Shown here piece after piece: positions 1-14,531 of a stretch of DNA of 64,000 nt. Each line of letters starts with the position of its first letter. Position 1 is the stretch's first letter. This DNA is from Xenoacremonium recifei (taxonomy: Eukaryota; Ascomycota; Sordariomycetes; Hypocreales; Nectriaceae): NCBI GenBank assembly GCA_012184525.1, contig WOFQ01000047.1, positions 186,001-250,000 of the forward strand. The letters are read 5' to 3'. The notes beneath the pieces were generated by a model. It did no database searches, had not been told where the DNA came from, and was given only the letters and a program-made list of their open reading frames with translations. Both the position numbers and the translations under genes were made by a program.

Positions 1-3000
1 AGGGGATGTTGGTGGGAGCGATGTTGGTGCGGTTGCCGGCGACGCCGTCGATCCAGGTGTCGATGATGTAGGCGGAGCATTCGTACTGCGGGCGAGTTAG
101 CATATGGATGGATGTCTGGTATGAGTTTGGGATGGTTGAAGGGGGCACTTACGTCGCTGTCGTTGAACTCCCAGAAGCCCTTCCAGCCCAGGTTTGGCGC
201 ATATCGCAACCGCTCCTGCACCACCGCGTGCAAGAATGAGAGCAGCAGATACAGCCTCGTTCGCTCGACAGGGCTCTTCGAGGCTCTGGTGGTGAGAGAG
301 GACATGGAATCCTTCATGTTGGCCCTGACACCCGCGGGCTGCTCGTACATCAGCACGCGCGAGGCCCGGAGCAGGTTGACGGGGATCTTGGGGCTGGACT
401 CCATGGACAGGAAGATACGGAATTCTGTGTGTGGATTGAGCGATTCCATGCGCTTCTCCAGGCTCTGCAGCCAGGTGGGCGCCAGATGGACGTTCTTGAC
501 CAGGACCCAGGAGCCGGTCTGGGCCGCGTTGCTGATGGCCTTGTCGGCACTGGCGAGACCCTCATTGGAACCCATGGCGATGTTGGTGCACTTGACGCGC
601 ATGCGCTCAACCAGGCTGTCGACCTTGTAGCTAGCATCGAAGCCGGGGCTCGAGACCAGGGAGATCGGTAGGGTGGCCGCAACTTGAGTGACCGTCTCCT
701 TGAGATCCTCGACAACGTCGAATATGTCAGAGCCAAAGACCGAGGCGACGAAGCGCTCGGCTGCAGGCACAAAGCGGTCCATGCGGAAGAGCTTGACGAG
801 CAGTAGAGAGTAAAGGGCCTTGTCCATTGCCTCGGTGTTCTCCTCCCAGATCTGCGGCACAGCGTTCTCGGCCAGCTCCTCAGTGAAGAACTTGTCCCAA
901 TCCTCAGTCGAGACGGCATCAAGCTTCTCTTTGACGGCACCCAGCTTCTTGGCCTGGATGAAAGCCTCATCCCTCTCATCGGGGTTGGAGGACAAATCCT
1001 TGCCTTCGACGCGGTTGTCGAGGATGACATCGATCAAGGACTTGTCCATCTTGTAGGGTGAAGCCTGGGCAAGAAGCATGCCAAGCGTGATGCGGTCCTT
1101 CTGGAGCAGACCCAGAGCAGTGCGCTTGAAGGTATTAACAAAGAGGTCCTTGACGATGATGTCTCGCCGCGCGTTCTCATCCTTCTCGTTCTCCAAGTTC
1201 TTGTTTCTGTGCAGCACTCCCTGGAAGATCTCGAGGAAGTACTGGAGCGAGAATTGGTAGAAGTGGTTAAGGTAGTGCAACTGCTCCAACACAGCGAATA
1301 CAGCACTGCAGGACTTGGCGACGATGCTGTACTGCTGAGTAATTTCTTCGACCGTCGCCATGACATTCTCCGTATTGCTCATCTTGGCAGAAATCTCGGC
1401 CGCCTCGGTCTTGAGTGTTTCCAGCGTTTCGATGACGTTGTCGTCGTCGAGAATGTTGCCGCGGGACTCGTTGAGGGCCTGCAGGAGTCGCTTCTCAAGC
1501 TTTCGTAAATGGATCTTGAACTCTCCCTGAGCTTTGATGAGGTTCGACCGCTTCTCGTCGATATCAGGTCTCTCGGACTTGAGCACATCATTAAGGGACT
1601 GAGTCTGGAGACTGCTCTGCGTGACCGTGAAGTTGACAAAGGTGGTTCGACTGCAGATATCGGGTGCGAATGTCGCAGAGGGATCCCGAGTCGAGAGATA
1701 CAAGCGGAACGCTGGCGAGAAGTCGATCTCTTGCTTGCCGAGTTGAATGAGCACACGGCCGCCTGTCTTCTGGTATTCCTTGTTGAGGACATGGTTGAGA
1801 ATTGGGTCAAGATGCTCCGCATCCTGGATCAAGATGGGGTTACCGAATCGGAGAGAGCTCTCGAGTTGCTTCGTGAAAGTGTCGTCCAGGAAGCTGGTGA
1901 CTGTCAGACGACGATCTTTGCACTCCTTCTGCAGGAACTCGGTAACACGTCCTGATGGGTCAATGATGAGCGGGTATCGGTTGAAGCGCTTGAGAATGAT
2001 GGCATTCTCTATGCACAGCTCATCGACCGGGAGCGAGTTCTCCTGCCAGTCAAGACGCTCATCCGCCGTCGAAAGATACTCGGTGACGGGGTTAGGCGAC
2101 TTATATTGAACACCCGACAGGTGTAGCTGGTGGAACCAGTCGTCCATCATCGACTTTCGGAACGTCTGGTCGTAAAGACCGCTGTAAGCCAGGAAAGCAG
2201 CGGCGACCAGAACATCTCCGACGAGAGTGCTGATCTGCGTCTCGAAAGACTTGCTTCCGTCCTCCCAACGAACTCGCTCAGACGACAGGCTGTCGAGCAA
2301 CCTCACGCTTCGGTCGACCTTGAACTGAACCTTGGACATCTCGGCCTTGATGGCTTGCGTCTCGCTGATCAGGGCAGCGTACTCAGTCTTGTAAGTGTTG
2401 ATGCTGGACTCGAGCTCCGCGATGTTGTTCTCCACAGCCTTTGCCTCAGCCTTGGTCTGCAGAGCTTGCTCCTCAAGAGCCGTAACCTCCAGCTTAAGCG
2501 GACCGACGCGATCCAGAATCTCAGAGTAATTCACTTGGGCTGAGACCCATTGCACTAAAGGTCCGCAGGCCTTCGAAGCGCGGTTGACCTTCTCGAACGA
2601 GAAGTCTGGGTTCGACAAGAAGTCGTTCCGCATCTTGGTCCTGAGAGCCTTCGTCATGGCCTTCTCGTTGTCAAAGGAGATGATCCTAGCGATGAAGTCG
2701 TCTTTTCGCACGATACCCTGAATGCCCTTCCAGTCAAGGTTCTTGTGTCCCAATAACGCGGAAACAGCTTCAAGGGCCAATTTCACACCAGCAGGCGGGC
2801 TGCCCATGGACCTCACCTCAGTCAGATGCTGTCGCTTGATGTTGCTGACGCTCGCCTTGGCCTCCTCGACAGCAGGCTCTGCCTTTGCCAAATCCTCCAA
2901 CACAACCTTCTTCCGCGATGTCACCTCCGCCTCCTGTTTCTCCAAAGCACCCTGAATCTCTAACGAAGTGTTCTTCCTCTGTTCCGCCACTCGCTGATCA

Positions 3001-6000
3001 GCCACCATGCGCTGCAGCTTCTCGTTCGCCTCCGCATCCTTCTGCTCCAGCTGGGCCTTCTTCTCAGCAAGGCTGACACGCAGGTCCCGAACCTTGTCGA
3101 CAGTGTCTCTCAGCTTCTCAAGACCAACATTCAAGTGACGTTGCTGTTCCTCAAGATCCTCACGCTTCTCGTTGTATAGCCGGATATATTGTGTCACGAA
3201 ATCCAAGAAGTGACGAGGAGTAAGGAAGGTGACCTTGCCTTGCTGCTTGAGCAACTTCTCACTGTACCGTTGAAGCGAGTAATGGACATAGACCATTGAA
3301 TTGACCACTGTCTCGCGATGAGAAGGCGGCAGCTGAAGACCACGGTACGCCACCGGAATCGTGTCGGGCGCCTCAAAGTTGCTTCTGTCCAAGTCGATGG
3401 ATTGTGTAAGTTCATGGCCGACTTGGAACAATGCCTGGTCTGACCAGTCGCCGAACCAGTTCAGAACGCATCTGTTGAACAAGGCGGGACTAGTAGCTGC
3501 CTTGGACGACAGACCATCCTCGGGAGGATTCATCGTGAAGACAACGTGCAGGTTCTTGACGATCTGCTGAGTGAACCACTTGTACAGCTCTTCAGGCGAG
3601 TCAAGGTGCAGGTTTTGTCGTTGAGCACCTTCTTTGCAAGCTGTCATGAGAGCTGCATATTCGTCCCCTTCGAAGAGACCGGGGACCTCGGCGTTGGCAA
3701 GCAGCGTGTTCATTCTCTCGAGGAAACCTGAGTCCAAAACATTGGACTCGTCCATGATGAAGCAGATCTTCTCGCCCTTGCAACCGCAGCGGCGAAGCAC
3801 ATCTCGGAGATCGTCATCAAAGTCCTCAGCGGAGTACTTGCCGTGAACCTTGATCTGAAAGACCTTCAGACCGTTCATCCAGGCGACAAAACGGGAGAGC
3901 GTGGTCTTGCCACTACCGCTGACACCGATGAGAATGAGATGGCCCTGCGGCTGTCGGAAGACACGATCGATGCGCAGCACATGCTCCAAAACATCGTTAA
4001 AGAGGATCAGGGGCACATCAACCTCCTCCTCGCAGAAAGTCTTGAGTCGGGCCTTGACGAAGTCCCTCAGTTGCTCACGATCAACCGGCACGTAGTTCTT
4101 GGATAGCCAGTTGGAGAACAGAATAGGTCCACCCAATGCCTTCTCTTCCTCGATGGTAGGGAAGAACTGCAGTGCAATGCGATGAACGCTCTCTTCAGTC
4201 CATTTCCTCTCCTCCTCGTCAACGAGACGATCTTGGAAGAGACGAAGAGCCTCATGCGCCCAAATACGGATGAGACCCTCAATTGACAAAGTCTCCAGGG
4301 GGCGAATCGCCTCGTACACACCACGCACCCAGCGAGTCAACTCACGAGGACTGTAGACGTAATGTGGCTGGATCTTTGGCGTGAACTTCTGCTGAGACTC
4401 GAGGTAGAAGCGCACCATTGCGTGTGTAAGCGGCTCAGCGTATCCACGGAGTGATGGGATGATCTTGAGCACCGCCGAGTTGAAGGTACCGTAGATCTGG
4501 TTGAGGGAAAGCTCTCCGGGATAATCGACCATGATAAGCGGTGCGTGGCGCAGGAATCGGGCGCCCATGGGAGTACGGCCGGCGTCTGTCGGAGGGTTAC
4601 AGGCACCAACAAACTGGATTCGATCAAGCGTAACCCAAGACTTGTCAGAAGTCCTCCAGAAACCATTGTGCTCCACGAGTTGACGCAAGAACGAAATAGC
4701 TCGCTGGGTTCCGTAACGATCAGGGGCAGGCAAATTGATTTCGTCACAGAAGATGACAAGCCAGCGCCCAATCTGAGTAGGAGAGAGCATGACACCGTTC
4801 AGAGTCTTCTTGTACTCGCAGTACTGCTCAAACGTCTTGATAAGGAGGTCGGGAGTTGTCGCGCTCGAAAAGTTGAGGCCGACAACCTCCATGTTCGGCA
4901 GCTTGCGCAGCGCGCTGAACAGTGTCATTGTCTTACCGGAACCCGGAGGACCGCAAAGCAGCAGGGGCTTATGCTCTGCCAGCCACGAGTAAAGCACATC
5001 CTCATGACGGACCGTGTCCAGCGTGGGAATGACCACATCAGTCTGTGTGATGGAATGAGTGTTAACCTCCACAGTCGGCACTTGGTTCTGCCACGACGAC
5101 CACTCAGCCTTTGGCAGGGTGACATCGAAGTCAATGAGAGAACTTGTGCCGTCCAGAGGTGGCGAGCCGAAGTTGGCCAATGAGCAAATGCTATCACCAA
5201 ACGCTTTCCTATCGTTGAGAGGGCAGTCTCCGGTGAGAGCCCATACGAGGGCCAAGAGCAGCTTCTTCGACACAAACGCTTCGACCTGTTCGGGGTCTAG
5301 CGGGAAGTCGGAGTGTTGGCCGTTATACTCAATGATGTCTCTGACAGACTTGTTCAGCAACGAGAACAGAGTAGTAAGCACTCGCGCAACGGTGAACTCC
5401 ATAATGTGATTATAGCCTTCAGCACGCAGTAGTGCGTTCAGGATGAAGTCCTCTTCCGTCAGGTAGATCTTGAGCAAATCGGCAACTTGGCTCTGGACAG
5501 CAAGACTCTTGGCAGGGTTGTGACCCGTCGCGACGCTATCTTCATCCAAGTCCTCGAACGGCACACTGCGAAGCGCCTCAAGGTAGTTGCTGACCATCAT
5601 CGTGGGCGATACAGTGTCCTCGCTGAACCAGACCATACCGCAACGACTGACAGTGGCAAGTGTAGCATACTTGAGGGTCTCGACTTCGAACATGATGCGA
5701 ACGTTGGGTGGCAGGTTGAGACGCTCACCGTTGGGTAGCGTGAGCAATTTGTTGTCGTCCAGGACGGAGTTCAAGTTCTCAACCCACTCGGGGTCGACAT
5801 CACCATCGAAGACAATCCAGTGGCGCTTCGCGTCCTCGCCACGCAGGTTGTCAACGATCTTTCTGAGGATGCTGGTGAACAGACCATCAGTCCATTCACG
5901 GGTAGTCGAGTCGAGGTTTCCGTACAAAGCCTCCTTTGACATGACCTTGGAATCAATAACGTGAGAAACGCCCTCAACACCTTCAACCTTCTGGAGAGCA

Positions 6001-9000
6001 TCCAGCAGTAGTCTCCAGGCTGCAGACTTTCCAGATCCAGAGTTACCCACCATCATGACACCATGATGAATCTTCTGGATCTGGTACAACTGAAGAACCT
6101 TGGTCATCCAAAGCTCGTTGACCACCAGGTGGCGTTCAGCAGCAAGCGTGCGAATGGCATTCTCCAAAGCCTCAAGGTTGGCCGGGACGTATTGCACACC
6201 TGGGAAGCAGGCAGCCTCAATAGTGACCATGATATCAACATCCGACTTGATCAGCTTTGGTGCGATTGTCTCGCGTACGCTCTGGACAATGATCTCAGGT
6301 TCGACCACTTCCTCGCTACCACCAAGGCTACCATCGCCTAAACGAGCACGCTTCAGACCACCGGAAGAGACCAAGACGCTCTTCAAGGCACGCAGACCGA
6401 AATCGTAGTGAGCTTGCTTAGACAGTTTGTTGGAGCACTGGTCGAAGAACGGAACAGTCTGCTTCGACAGCTGCTTAGCCTGGTTGAAACCCTGAGAGTA
6501 AAGCATGACTTCGGCGATGAGCTCCTTGTCGGGCTTGGACATGGCAACACTGCGGAAGAGCTTCTTCAAGTTGTCGGGCAAGTTGGATCGGCCAGCGTAG
6601 CCAGGGTTCATAGTGATGAAGATACCAGTGTTCTCGTTGACATGGAGGTGACGACCAACAAGCTCAATCTGGGATTGGTCGTCATCCACGCCTTGCTTCA
6701 GACCCAGTTGGATGTTCTGGATTTGTTGCGAAACGGCCGACAAAATACGCTCCTCCAGACGGTTGAACTCGTCGAAACAACCCCAAGCACCAACTTGGCA
6801 GATACCCAAGAAGATACGGCCCATGGCCTGGAAGTCGAAGGTATCGTCACAGCAGAATACCAGAGTGAATCTACCGAGCTGCACACCCAAAGCCTTGACT
6901 GATTCCGTTTTACCAGTACCAGCAGGTCCGTAGGGCGAACCACCTAGTCGCTGGCAAAGCGCTTGGGTGAGAGTCAGGAAACAGCGGTCTGTCAGGGGAG
7001 TGCGGACAAGGCGATCCGGGACGCCCAGATACTCGAAGCCATAGTTCAGCTTCGCGTTGGCCATCTTGACATAGAGACGGTTCAAGAAATCGCCTTCAGG
7101 AGTGTACACGTATCGCATCTGCAACTGCCACAGGTAATGGGTCGGCGACTCGGCGTTGGCCTTGATGAGCTTCTCGATAGTATCGCGCTGGTGAACACAT
7201 TCGGTAATCAGCTGCTCACACTTCTTTCGCTGAATGACATTCAAGTCTCCCAAGACCGTGTCAGCAAGGACACGGAGAACCTCCACCTCCCGCTCGAACA
7301 AGGTCTGGAGTGTTTGACCGCCAGCTGCGAGAGACTTCTCCACGGCCGTGGTCCAGGCAACTTGGGTGGCCAGAACGACGATCTGGCTAGGGAAGGCCTC
7401 GATAAAGGCGTTCATAGCGTCACGATCGATTGTCGAGGACTCGAAAATAGGAGTGTACTGCTCGATGGCCTCGGCAAGAAGCTCAGCCAAGGTGGCTTTC
7501 ATGCCTCCCTCGAGGAGAGCCAGCCAGTCGTTGATTCTCGGCGTTTTGGCTAGAGAAATCTCCTTCTTCAGTCGGACAGCCTCGCCTTCCTTGGAAGTGA
7601 AGCCAGAGATGATGGTTTCGTCATCCATGATGAGGCCTGAAAGACCAGCAAACATTTTCTTGAAGTGCTTGGCGATACGCAGCGTGTCATTGCTGTTACC
7701 AATCATCTCAAGCAGATCCTCGTCACCAACGAAGTAGAATCTGGGGAACGAGACTCGCTCCTTTTCCAAGTATTCACCAAGAGCCTTCTGGATCTTGTTG
7801 AGCATTTCTGCCAATCGCTCCAGAGACTTCTGCACGTTGGGGATGTTGAGGACGTCGAGCACGTAGGGAGTCTTGTTGGCTTTCTTCATGACGGCCAAGA
7901 ACTCGCTGTTAATGTTCTGGAATCGACCGGATTCGATGGGGAGGAGGTGCTTGATATCCGCATTTCCGGTAAAGACACCTTCCAGGTAAACCCATTGACG
8001 CTGGACATCAATCCAAACGTCAAATAAGACGTGGACTCGGTTAAGCTTGTCTTCCCAAGAGACAGCCTCCTCCTCGAACTCTTTGTAATAAGGAGAGTGC
8101 TTCATAGCTTGCAGCGAGTTCAAATTCTCGCTACATTTGGCGAAGAGATCGTCCCAGCCTCGGATCAAGCGGCACTTGTTCTGGTATCCAACCATCTCCA
8201 AGGCGTAGTTTTGCCACGTCTCACGGACTTGCTTCAAGAACTCCTCAAGGGCCATTTCACCCTGAGCCTGAGAAATGATATCCTTGACGACGACCTCAGT
8301 TGCAACCAGATTGAGGTCCCAGACATCACCCAAGGTCATGGAGCTCGGCGAGAATCGCTTCTGGGGCTTGATCTGCTTGTAAATCTTCTGCCAGTGTCGC
8401 TCACGGATGGCATCAGACTTGAGATCTGAGAGTATCGGGTTTACCTTGAGGAAGCCGCGGAGAATGCCCTGGACGTGCTCGAAAGCCGCATACTGTCTCA
8501 TTCTGCTCGGCATCTCCTTCGTGCTCTTGATGAGATCGTCAACCTTGGATCGGATCTTGCGGGGCTGAACAGCTGTCCACAGGATGTCACGAGTCTCGTT
8601 CAGACTCGCCCAAATAGTAGACAAGTTGGACCATACAGACTGGAAGTCTCGTACTTCCTCCAAAGTTGCTTCAAGAGAGGTGTCGGGGCTCGCGGGGATA
8701 TCAAGAGCCTCCTTCGCCTTGGCGACCAGCTGCGTCTCCTCCTGAAGTTTCGAAATACGCGACTCGAAAGAACTGAGGGTGGCGGAAGCAATGTCAGGCT
8801 GGATGGTCCCAGACACCGGCTTCTCTTCGTTCCACTGGGCAGCAACCTCAGCAATACGCTCACTAATTAACTTGTCTTCGGCAACAATCTTGGCGCGGAG
8901 CGCATCGGTTTGATCTTGGACAATTCTTGACTTCTTCTCTAGAATCTCCTTGAGGGCTTCCCACTGACTATCAATCTGCTCAATGTGCAGCCAATCGTTG

Positions 9001-12000
9001 GGAAACTGGTAACGCTGCCTGACGAGGGTCGACTGGCCCTGTCTGAACATGTCGATCTCAGGTGCCCACATCTTAACGTTGCGCTTGCAAGTCTGGACAA
9101 CGGTGATGAACTGGACAGCCTGTGCAGTTGATGAAGCATCCGAGCTCTGGCTTTCGAGGTTCTTTCGAGCCTTTTCAATCTCGGCATTGACATCTCGCAT
9201 GCGGTTTCCGAGGCGGTTGGCGAATTTCATCAGAATCTCGTGCTGCCACTGGTCGTACTTGGCGTTGACCTTGGTCTGTACTTGATCGTAGTCGATGGTC
9301 AAGTGGCCAAAGGCCCTGCTAACTTCCTGGGTGTCGAAAGTTTGTCTGGTCTTGCGGATCTCCTGGAGGAGTTGCAGCCATCGCGAAAGCTGCTCGCCAA
9401 GAGCATCATACACCTGCTCAGACTGCAAATCCCACAGAGACTGGAATTGCAACCACTTGTCAACATAGGCGCTGACTTCGTGCAACTTGTTCTCCACCGA
9501 GATGTAGACGCGTTGCAGTAAATCAGCACACTCCGAAGGCAGAGCTGTGAACCGAGGCTCGTCGTTCGCCATAGTGCTCAGGCTCATCTGGTATCGAGTG
9601 GCCTTAATCTTACGAAGATTGCAGACAACGCCGAGCCACTCGTGAAGGTGGAGGAACCAGCTAGCTCGGGCGTACTCCAGCGGCGGGTCAAGATAGATGA
9701 CTTGGTTGCGCATGGCAAGTTCCAGAACGAGGCGCTTCATCGTTGGGCCTTGGGGTTTCTCCTCGTCACCCGCGGGCTTCTTGCGGCGATCATCCTCGGG
9801 ACTGTCATCCTCGAAAGCGGAGATCCAAGCAAGAACCGCTGCTTGAAGTCGGGTTAACAGGATAGACTGGATCTTCGAGTTCAGTCCTCGAACCCAGAAG
9901 TCCAGATTCACATATTGCTCCAAGTTGAGCTGATCGACAGCGGACTGGATAGTGTCCAAACGGGTCTGAAAAGCCGTCTCATCGTACGCACAAGTATTAA
10001 GCTCCTTCAGCGCCTGCTCAACCGTCGCGTGGATGAAGTTCAACGAGACAGCCTTGCTTTGAAGGACGGAGACAGCGGCAGCAAATGCCCGAATGAACAT
10101 GCCGTGCTTGCTCTCGGTGGTCTTCGAAAGTCCAAAATCAGTCGTGTTGGAAAGGATAGCTCGAGTTTGTCGGTTGTCGTGATAGAAAAGCTCGTGTGAG
10201 TTGATAAAAGATTCCCATCTGAGCGGGACACCTTCACTAATGAGCTTGAACACATCGTTTCGGTATCCGTTGATGAGCACGGCTTCCTCTCCCATGACGG
10301 AAACTTGTCGAAGAGTCTGGGACAAAGTCCTCACACTCTCCATCAGACTGACAGCATAGGGGTAGACTCTCTTGGCGTCCTTAGATACGGTTGTGACAGC
10401 GTGAGGTACCGAGTATGACTGCCAGGTCAGGTTACGCGTCTCCTTGAAAAGGGTGATGATCTGGGGATCGAAGTTGACAGTCAGCTCGAGGATACCACCA
10501 GCTGATCTCACTCGAGTAATCTCGAAAAGCTGTCCAGCAATGGAGATCTTGCGTCGCCCAACATCAGCAAGCCAAGCATCGTAGATTCGCGAAGTGTCCA
10601 ACTTCTGTTTGAACAGATCGCTCTCTTCCTGAAGCTTGTGACCTTCGGCATGCAGCGTCCAGTCGGGACCAAGCACGGCCTCAACCTTTCGCATGTAACC
10701 TTCCAGCTGGAACTCGATCTGGCGTGCCCAGATAATGGCACCGGAGACCGGGGGCAAATCACGAAGCTGTGCCATGGCGTGGGCCTCAGAGTGACCATAC
10801 TGCTGCTTGAATCGCTCGTGGAGCCCATTGATGGCCTGCTTGACGTGATCCATCAGCTGGTTCTGGTACTCCTGGATAGCGCCACGAATCTTGGGACGGA
10901 CAAAGAGGGCGTTGAACTTGGAGAAGACGCGGAACATCTCGTTGGCGGTCTTCGCCGTGGCGAGTCGGTCTCGCAGTCTCGCGATGATAGAGTTCTCTAC
11001 TCGTGTAGTTCGCTCGTTGTAGAGGTTCTCAGCTCGGACCCAGCGCTCCTTGCCTTGGTCTGTGACATCCAGCAAGTCAACATTCTGTAGCGCCTCCCAG
11101 GCCTGCTTCACCTCCTCCACAGCATCCACATCGCCCATCTCTTCCATGATCACGCCATTAGAGCCGGTAGTCTCAGCGACACCGGGCATCTTCGCCTGAG
11201 GACCCAGGACGTTGACGATAGTCCGCTGCAGTTGCTCGTGGTTGTCGCGGAACGTGCTGACATACTTGATCCTCGACTCGAGCTCGGAGTGTTTCTTGGT
11301 GATCTTGATGGGGATGAATTTCTCGTTTCTGCGGCGTGTCACTTCACGGGCGACGTTGGTGAACTCCTTGATGTTCTCTTCCCACGTCCTGAAGATGTCG
11401 TCGCAGGTCTGCATGATGCCCTGGAATTGCTGGTAATCGAGGTTGACGAGTTCGGTTCCGGGAAGCAGCCGGTGCAGAACATCATCCAGATCGGCGGAGA
11501 TAGCTTCAACCAAAGGCAGGGCTCGTTTGATCGGATAGGGACATATTCGCAGTTTCTTGTTCAGATGGTTGAAAATCTGAGCAATCGCCTCCTGAGCCTT
11601 GGAGAGCGAGGTCGCAGATAGCAGCTCGTCAAGGGGGAAGTCTCGCATGAGCTGGTTGAACTTTTGCACCTTGTCCATAGCTTCCTTGAGTCCCGTATCT
11701 GCCGTGAAACTCACGGTAGCCTGGAATCGCTTGGCATGCTTCAAGATCTCGAGCGTCAGGAGCACGCCCTCGCTCCGGAGCTGGCCTTCGATGCCCTCCA
11801 GTGCTGATTCCATAGACAGCCAGAAGTTGACCTCCTGGCTCGCCGTGCTGAACTGCGGCTTCGTGCTAGAGTCGTCATCCTTTGTCAGCTTCGTTATGCC
11901 TTGGATAGACTTGATCCAGGTGTTGACGTTGGCCTGCAATCGGTTGAGAAATTGGCTGTCTTGGAGAAGGTTCGTAGGGATCGCATCGATGGTCGGTCGA

Positions 12001-12802
12001 ACATGGCGCGCTTCGGCCTCGTCGAGGACATTCTGAACGATGGAGTGGAAGGTCAGGGAGATCTCGGGGATGTCCACGTTCTGCTGGAGGTGTAGCAGAC
12101 TCAGCTCCAGGTCGTTGAGTCGCTTTTTTGTCACCGGGATGCCAGTCTTAGCATCCACATCCGCTCGTCCTCTCGACCCGTTCTGCAGTTGCTGATTCTT
12201 GGTGTTCGCATCAAAGTACGGCACCAAGGCATGGTGAACCTGAGAATGAAGAACCTCCCAAGGGGAGAGTGTGGCGCCTTGCTCTCCCGAGGCGGCATTG
12301 AGGGAGGCAGGGCCAGGCAAATTAGTAATAAATATCTGAGAAGTAAGAGGTCGGGTCGAGTCGATAGGTTGGGGAGACTTGATTAGGACGAGCGAAGCGA
12401 CGGTAGAAGGGGAGGAAGAAAGCTCGGTAGAGAGCGTGTAGGAGTATGAAGTTGGGACTTGTCACCCGTCAGCATCACAAAGCAAGAGAGAAGCTCATCA
12501 AGGAACATACCAGTGGTATCGGATCCATTCTCGACCGGGGACGAGCCCACGATATCTTTCTGGATGTAAAGAACATTCTGGGTATCACTGGCAAATCGCG
12601 TACAGCGCGAGACGGTCTCGCCATACCGCGCCTTGTGCAACAAACTGCCCAGCTGCTCCAGATCCTCCCGTGTAGCTCCAAGAGCGATCTGGCAAACAGC
12701 AGCAAGATGGTCGACCACGCGTTCAGGCTCGATGGTCGGGAAGGGCGTCGTCGGCGTCGAGACGCCATTCGCGGCGGGGGGCGGCGCGGCAGAGACCTCC
12801 AT
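1..12802 (-). CDS. nudA: Cytoplasmic dynein 1 heavy chain (3' end cut by window edge)
   Basis: Minus-end-directed microtubule motor that moves nuclei and endosomes in hyphae. Exons read 12802..12511, 12457..153 and 85..<1, giving about 4,227 residues; probably only the last 100-150 are missing. Introns are 12510..12458 (GTATGT donor) and 152..86 (GTAAGT donor, CAG acceptor). Four P-loops lie in one frame: AAA1 GPAGTGKTES (Lys about 1947), AAA2 GNSGSGKS (about 2241), AAA3 GPPGSGKTMT (about 2606) and AAA4 GVSGSGKTTL (about 2948). AAA1 also shows the CFDEFNR Walker B and the FITMNPGYAGR segment. The tail and linker precede AAA1; the coiled-coil stalk and microtubule-binding domain lie near 3.4-2.2 kb, then AAA5, AAA6 and the start of the C-terminal domain. 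The start MEVSAAPPP is the first ATG of an open exon whose phase fits exon 2. The frame from 12457 to the edge has no stop. The family assignment is certain; the gene name follows Aspergillus usage (ro-1 in Neurospora). Confidence 0.97.
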
Positions 12803-14531
12803 GCTCGCGAGCAGGAGAGGGGGGAGGGAGAAAGATCGAAGGGTGAGGGCGTCTAGGGACGATCCGTCATCTCCAGCGACGAAGAGAAAAGAAAAAGAAA
12901 GAAAAGCGCTGTGCTGCAGAGGTTGACGGCGGCGGGCGGGTTCGGAGGCAAGCAGATAGCTGCTTCAGGGGGTATCTCGAAGGCGGCGTCAGAAAGCGAA
13001 CAGCTCAGCAGGACTTCGGCGAGGCGCAGAGGAAAAGGAGTGTGAGGTCGAAGAAGGCGAGGGCAGGACAGGCGGCGCCCGATGGCTCATTTATCGCGGA
13101 GAGGCAGGACGATGCGCCTTTGGGGATGTGCGTCTTCAAAGGGAGTGTTGACGTTGTTGGATAGGGCAATGAATGCTGCTGCACCAAGACGACTTTCTCT
13201 CAGGTTGGCAGCCGGGTTTACGCGACGTAACCAAACCCCAACCCCTGTCGCGCGACGCCCCAGCATGTGTCAGTCAGGAGGCGTCCACACTGGACGGGCT
13301 GCTGAAGAGCTGCCCTGTAGCCGCCGCTCAGCCTATGACAGCTCTCCCATGCAACGTCCAATCCGCTGCCCTGTGCCACTGCGTTGTCAATCTAGCGGGG
13401 CCGCTGGGCGGGCTTCCATTGGCCTAGCGTCCCATCTGGTCCTCTACGGGGGCGTGTTTTAGGAGCTTTAGGGGACTTGCTTTCCAGAGTGGACTCCCAT
13501 CCCGTGCCCCAGAGCCAGAACCGGAGCGGAGCGGGGGCGCTACAGGTACAGGTACAGGGGGTGTCGGGAAATGATCATTCTCCTGCAGCGATATTGGTCC
13601 CCATTTCATCATGAGCATCTCCATGAGATGCATGCCTCACATTGACAGCCGATATTATGCATGCATTTGGGGCGAATGGAGAATCACTGAAAGGCTGAAA
13701 GCTTTCATCAATTGAATCAGCAGACTATAAAGACTTGCAGTTTGTTGCCTTGTCATCATTTGCAGCCTCACTAACCACCCTCAAAGAATAACGGACCACT
13801 TCGGTACATCGTCACAACGTGCAAGCCACTGGAAATCTTCCACTCACACATCCCGGCTGCCGCTGTCAACTAACAAGGCACCCTCACCACCCTCATCACA
13901 TCCAACACCCCCAACCCGTCACATCTTCTACATCGACCCCTCCAACGCTTGTCAGCCATCATCGTCACAACTGCATGCATAGCCAGTTACGGCGCACCTC
14001 AGACTCACACCGAACAACATGAAAGCTTGGGGTGTCAAAGGGCACCAAACGCTGCATGCACTGAGACAACATTCAAACCAAATTACTCCAAGGGCTTCTT
14101 TCACGCACGTGGCATTGCATTTGTAAAGGACATCCAAACAATTATCTCCTACTCTTGGTTCAACAGACTTCACTCTCTAAATGCGTCACCACATCTCCCT
14201 CTCCAGCACACTTGTGTAGACATGTCGAATAGTGATCTGACCTAATGCAACCGAATAAAAAGCCAACCAGAGTCATAAGCAATCCCAATGTAACATGATT
14301 GTTGCCTCCCAACTAGCAGTTTCAACCCAATGAACCGTCCACCAGTCTTCAAGCACAAGACCACCATGATACGAACCCCTGACTCAGAAACAATATCAAC
14401 CAGCACAACGCCCACCCCTGAGTTTTTTTCATGATGCCAACAAAAGCATTCTTTCCCACCCCAGGATGTGCACCGGTCCGAACAAAAAACGAGACATATG
14501 CGCCGTGAATAACAATCCCCCAAATACCCAA
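12803..14531. other. Intergenic region: dynein leader/promoter and 3' flank of FAR1-type gene
   Basis: I see no convincing gene. Just upstream of the dynein ATG the minus strand is CT-rich (12880-12910). A CCAAT box on the minus strand lies at 13418-13422, about 615 bases upstream of that ATG. A short GGTACA tandem sits near 13540. Small open frames here lack splice partners or recognisable motifs. Confidence 0.6.
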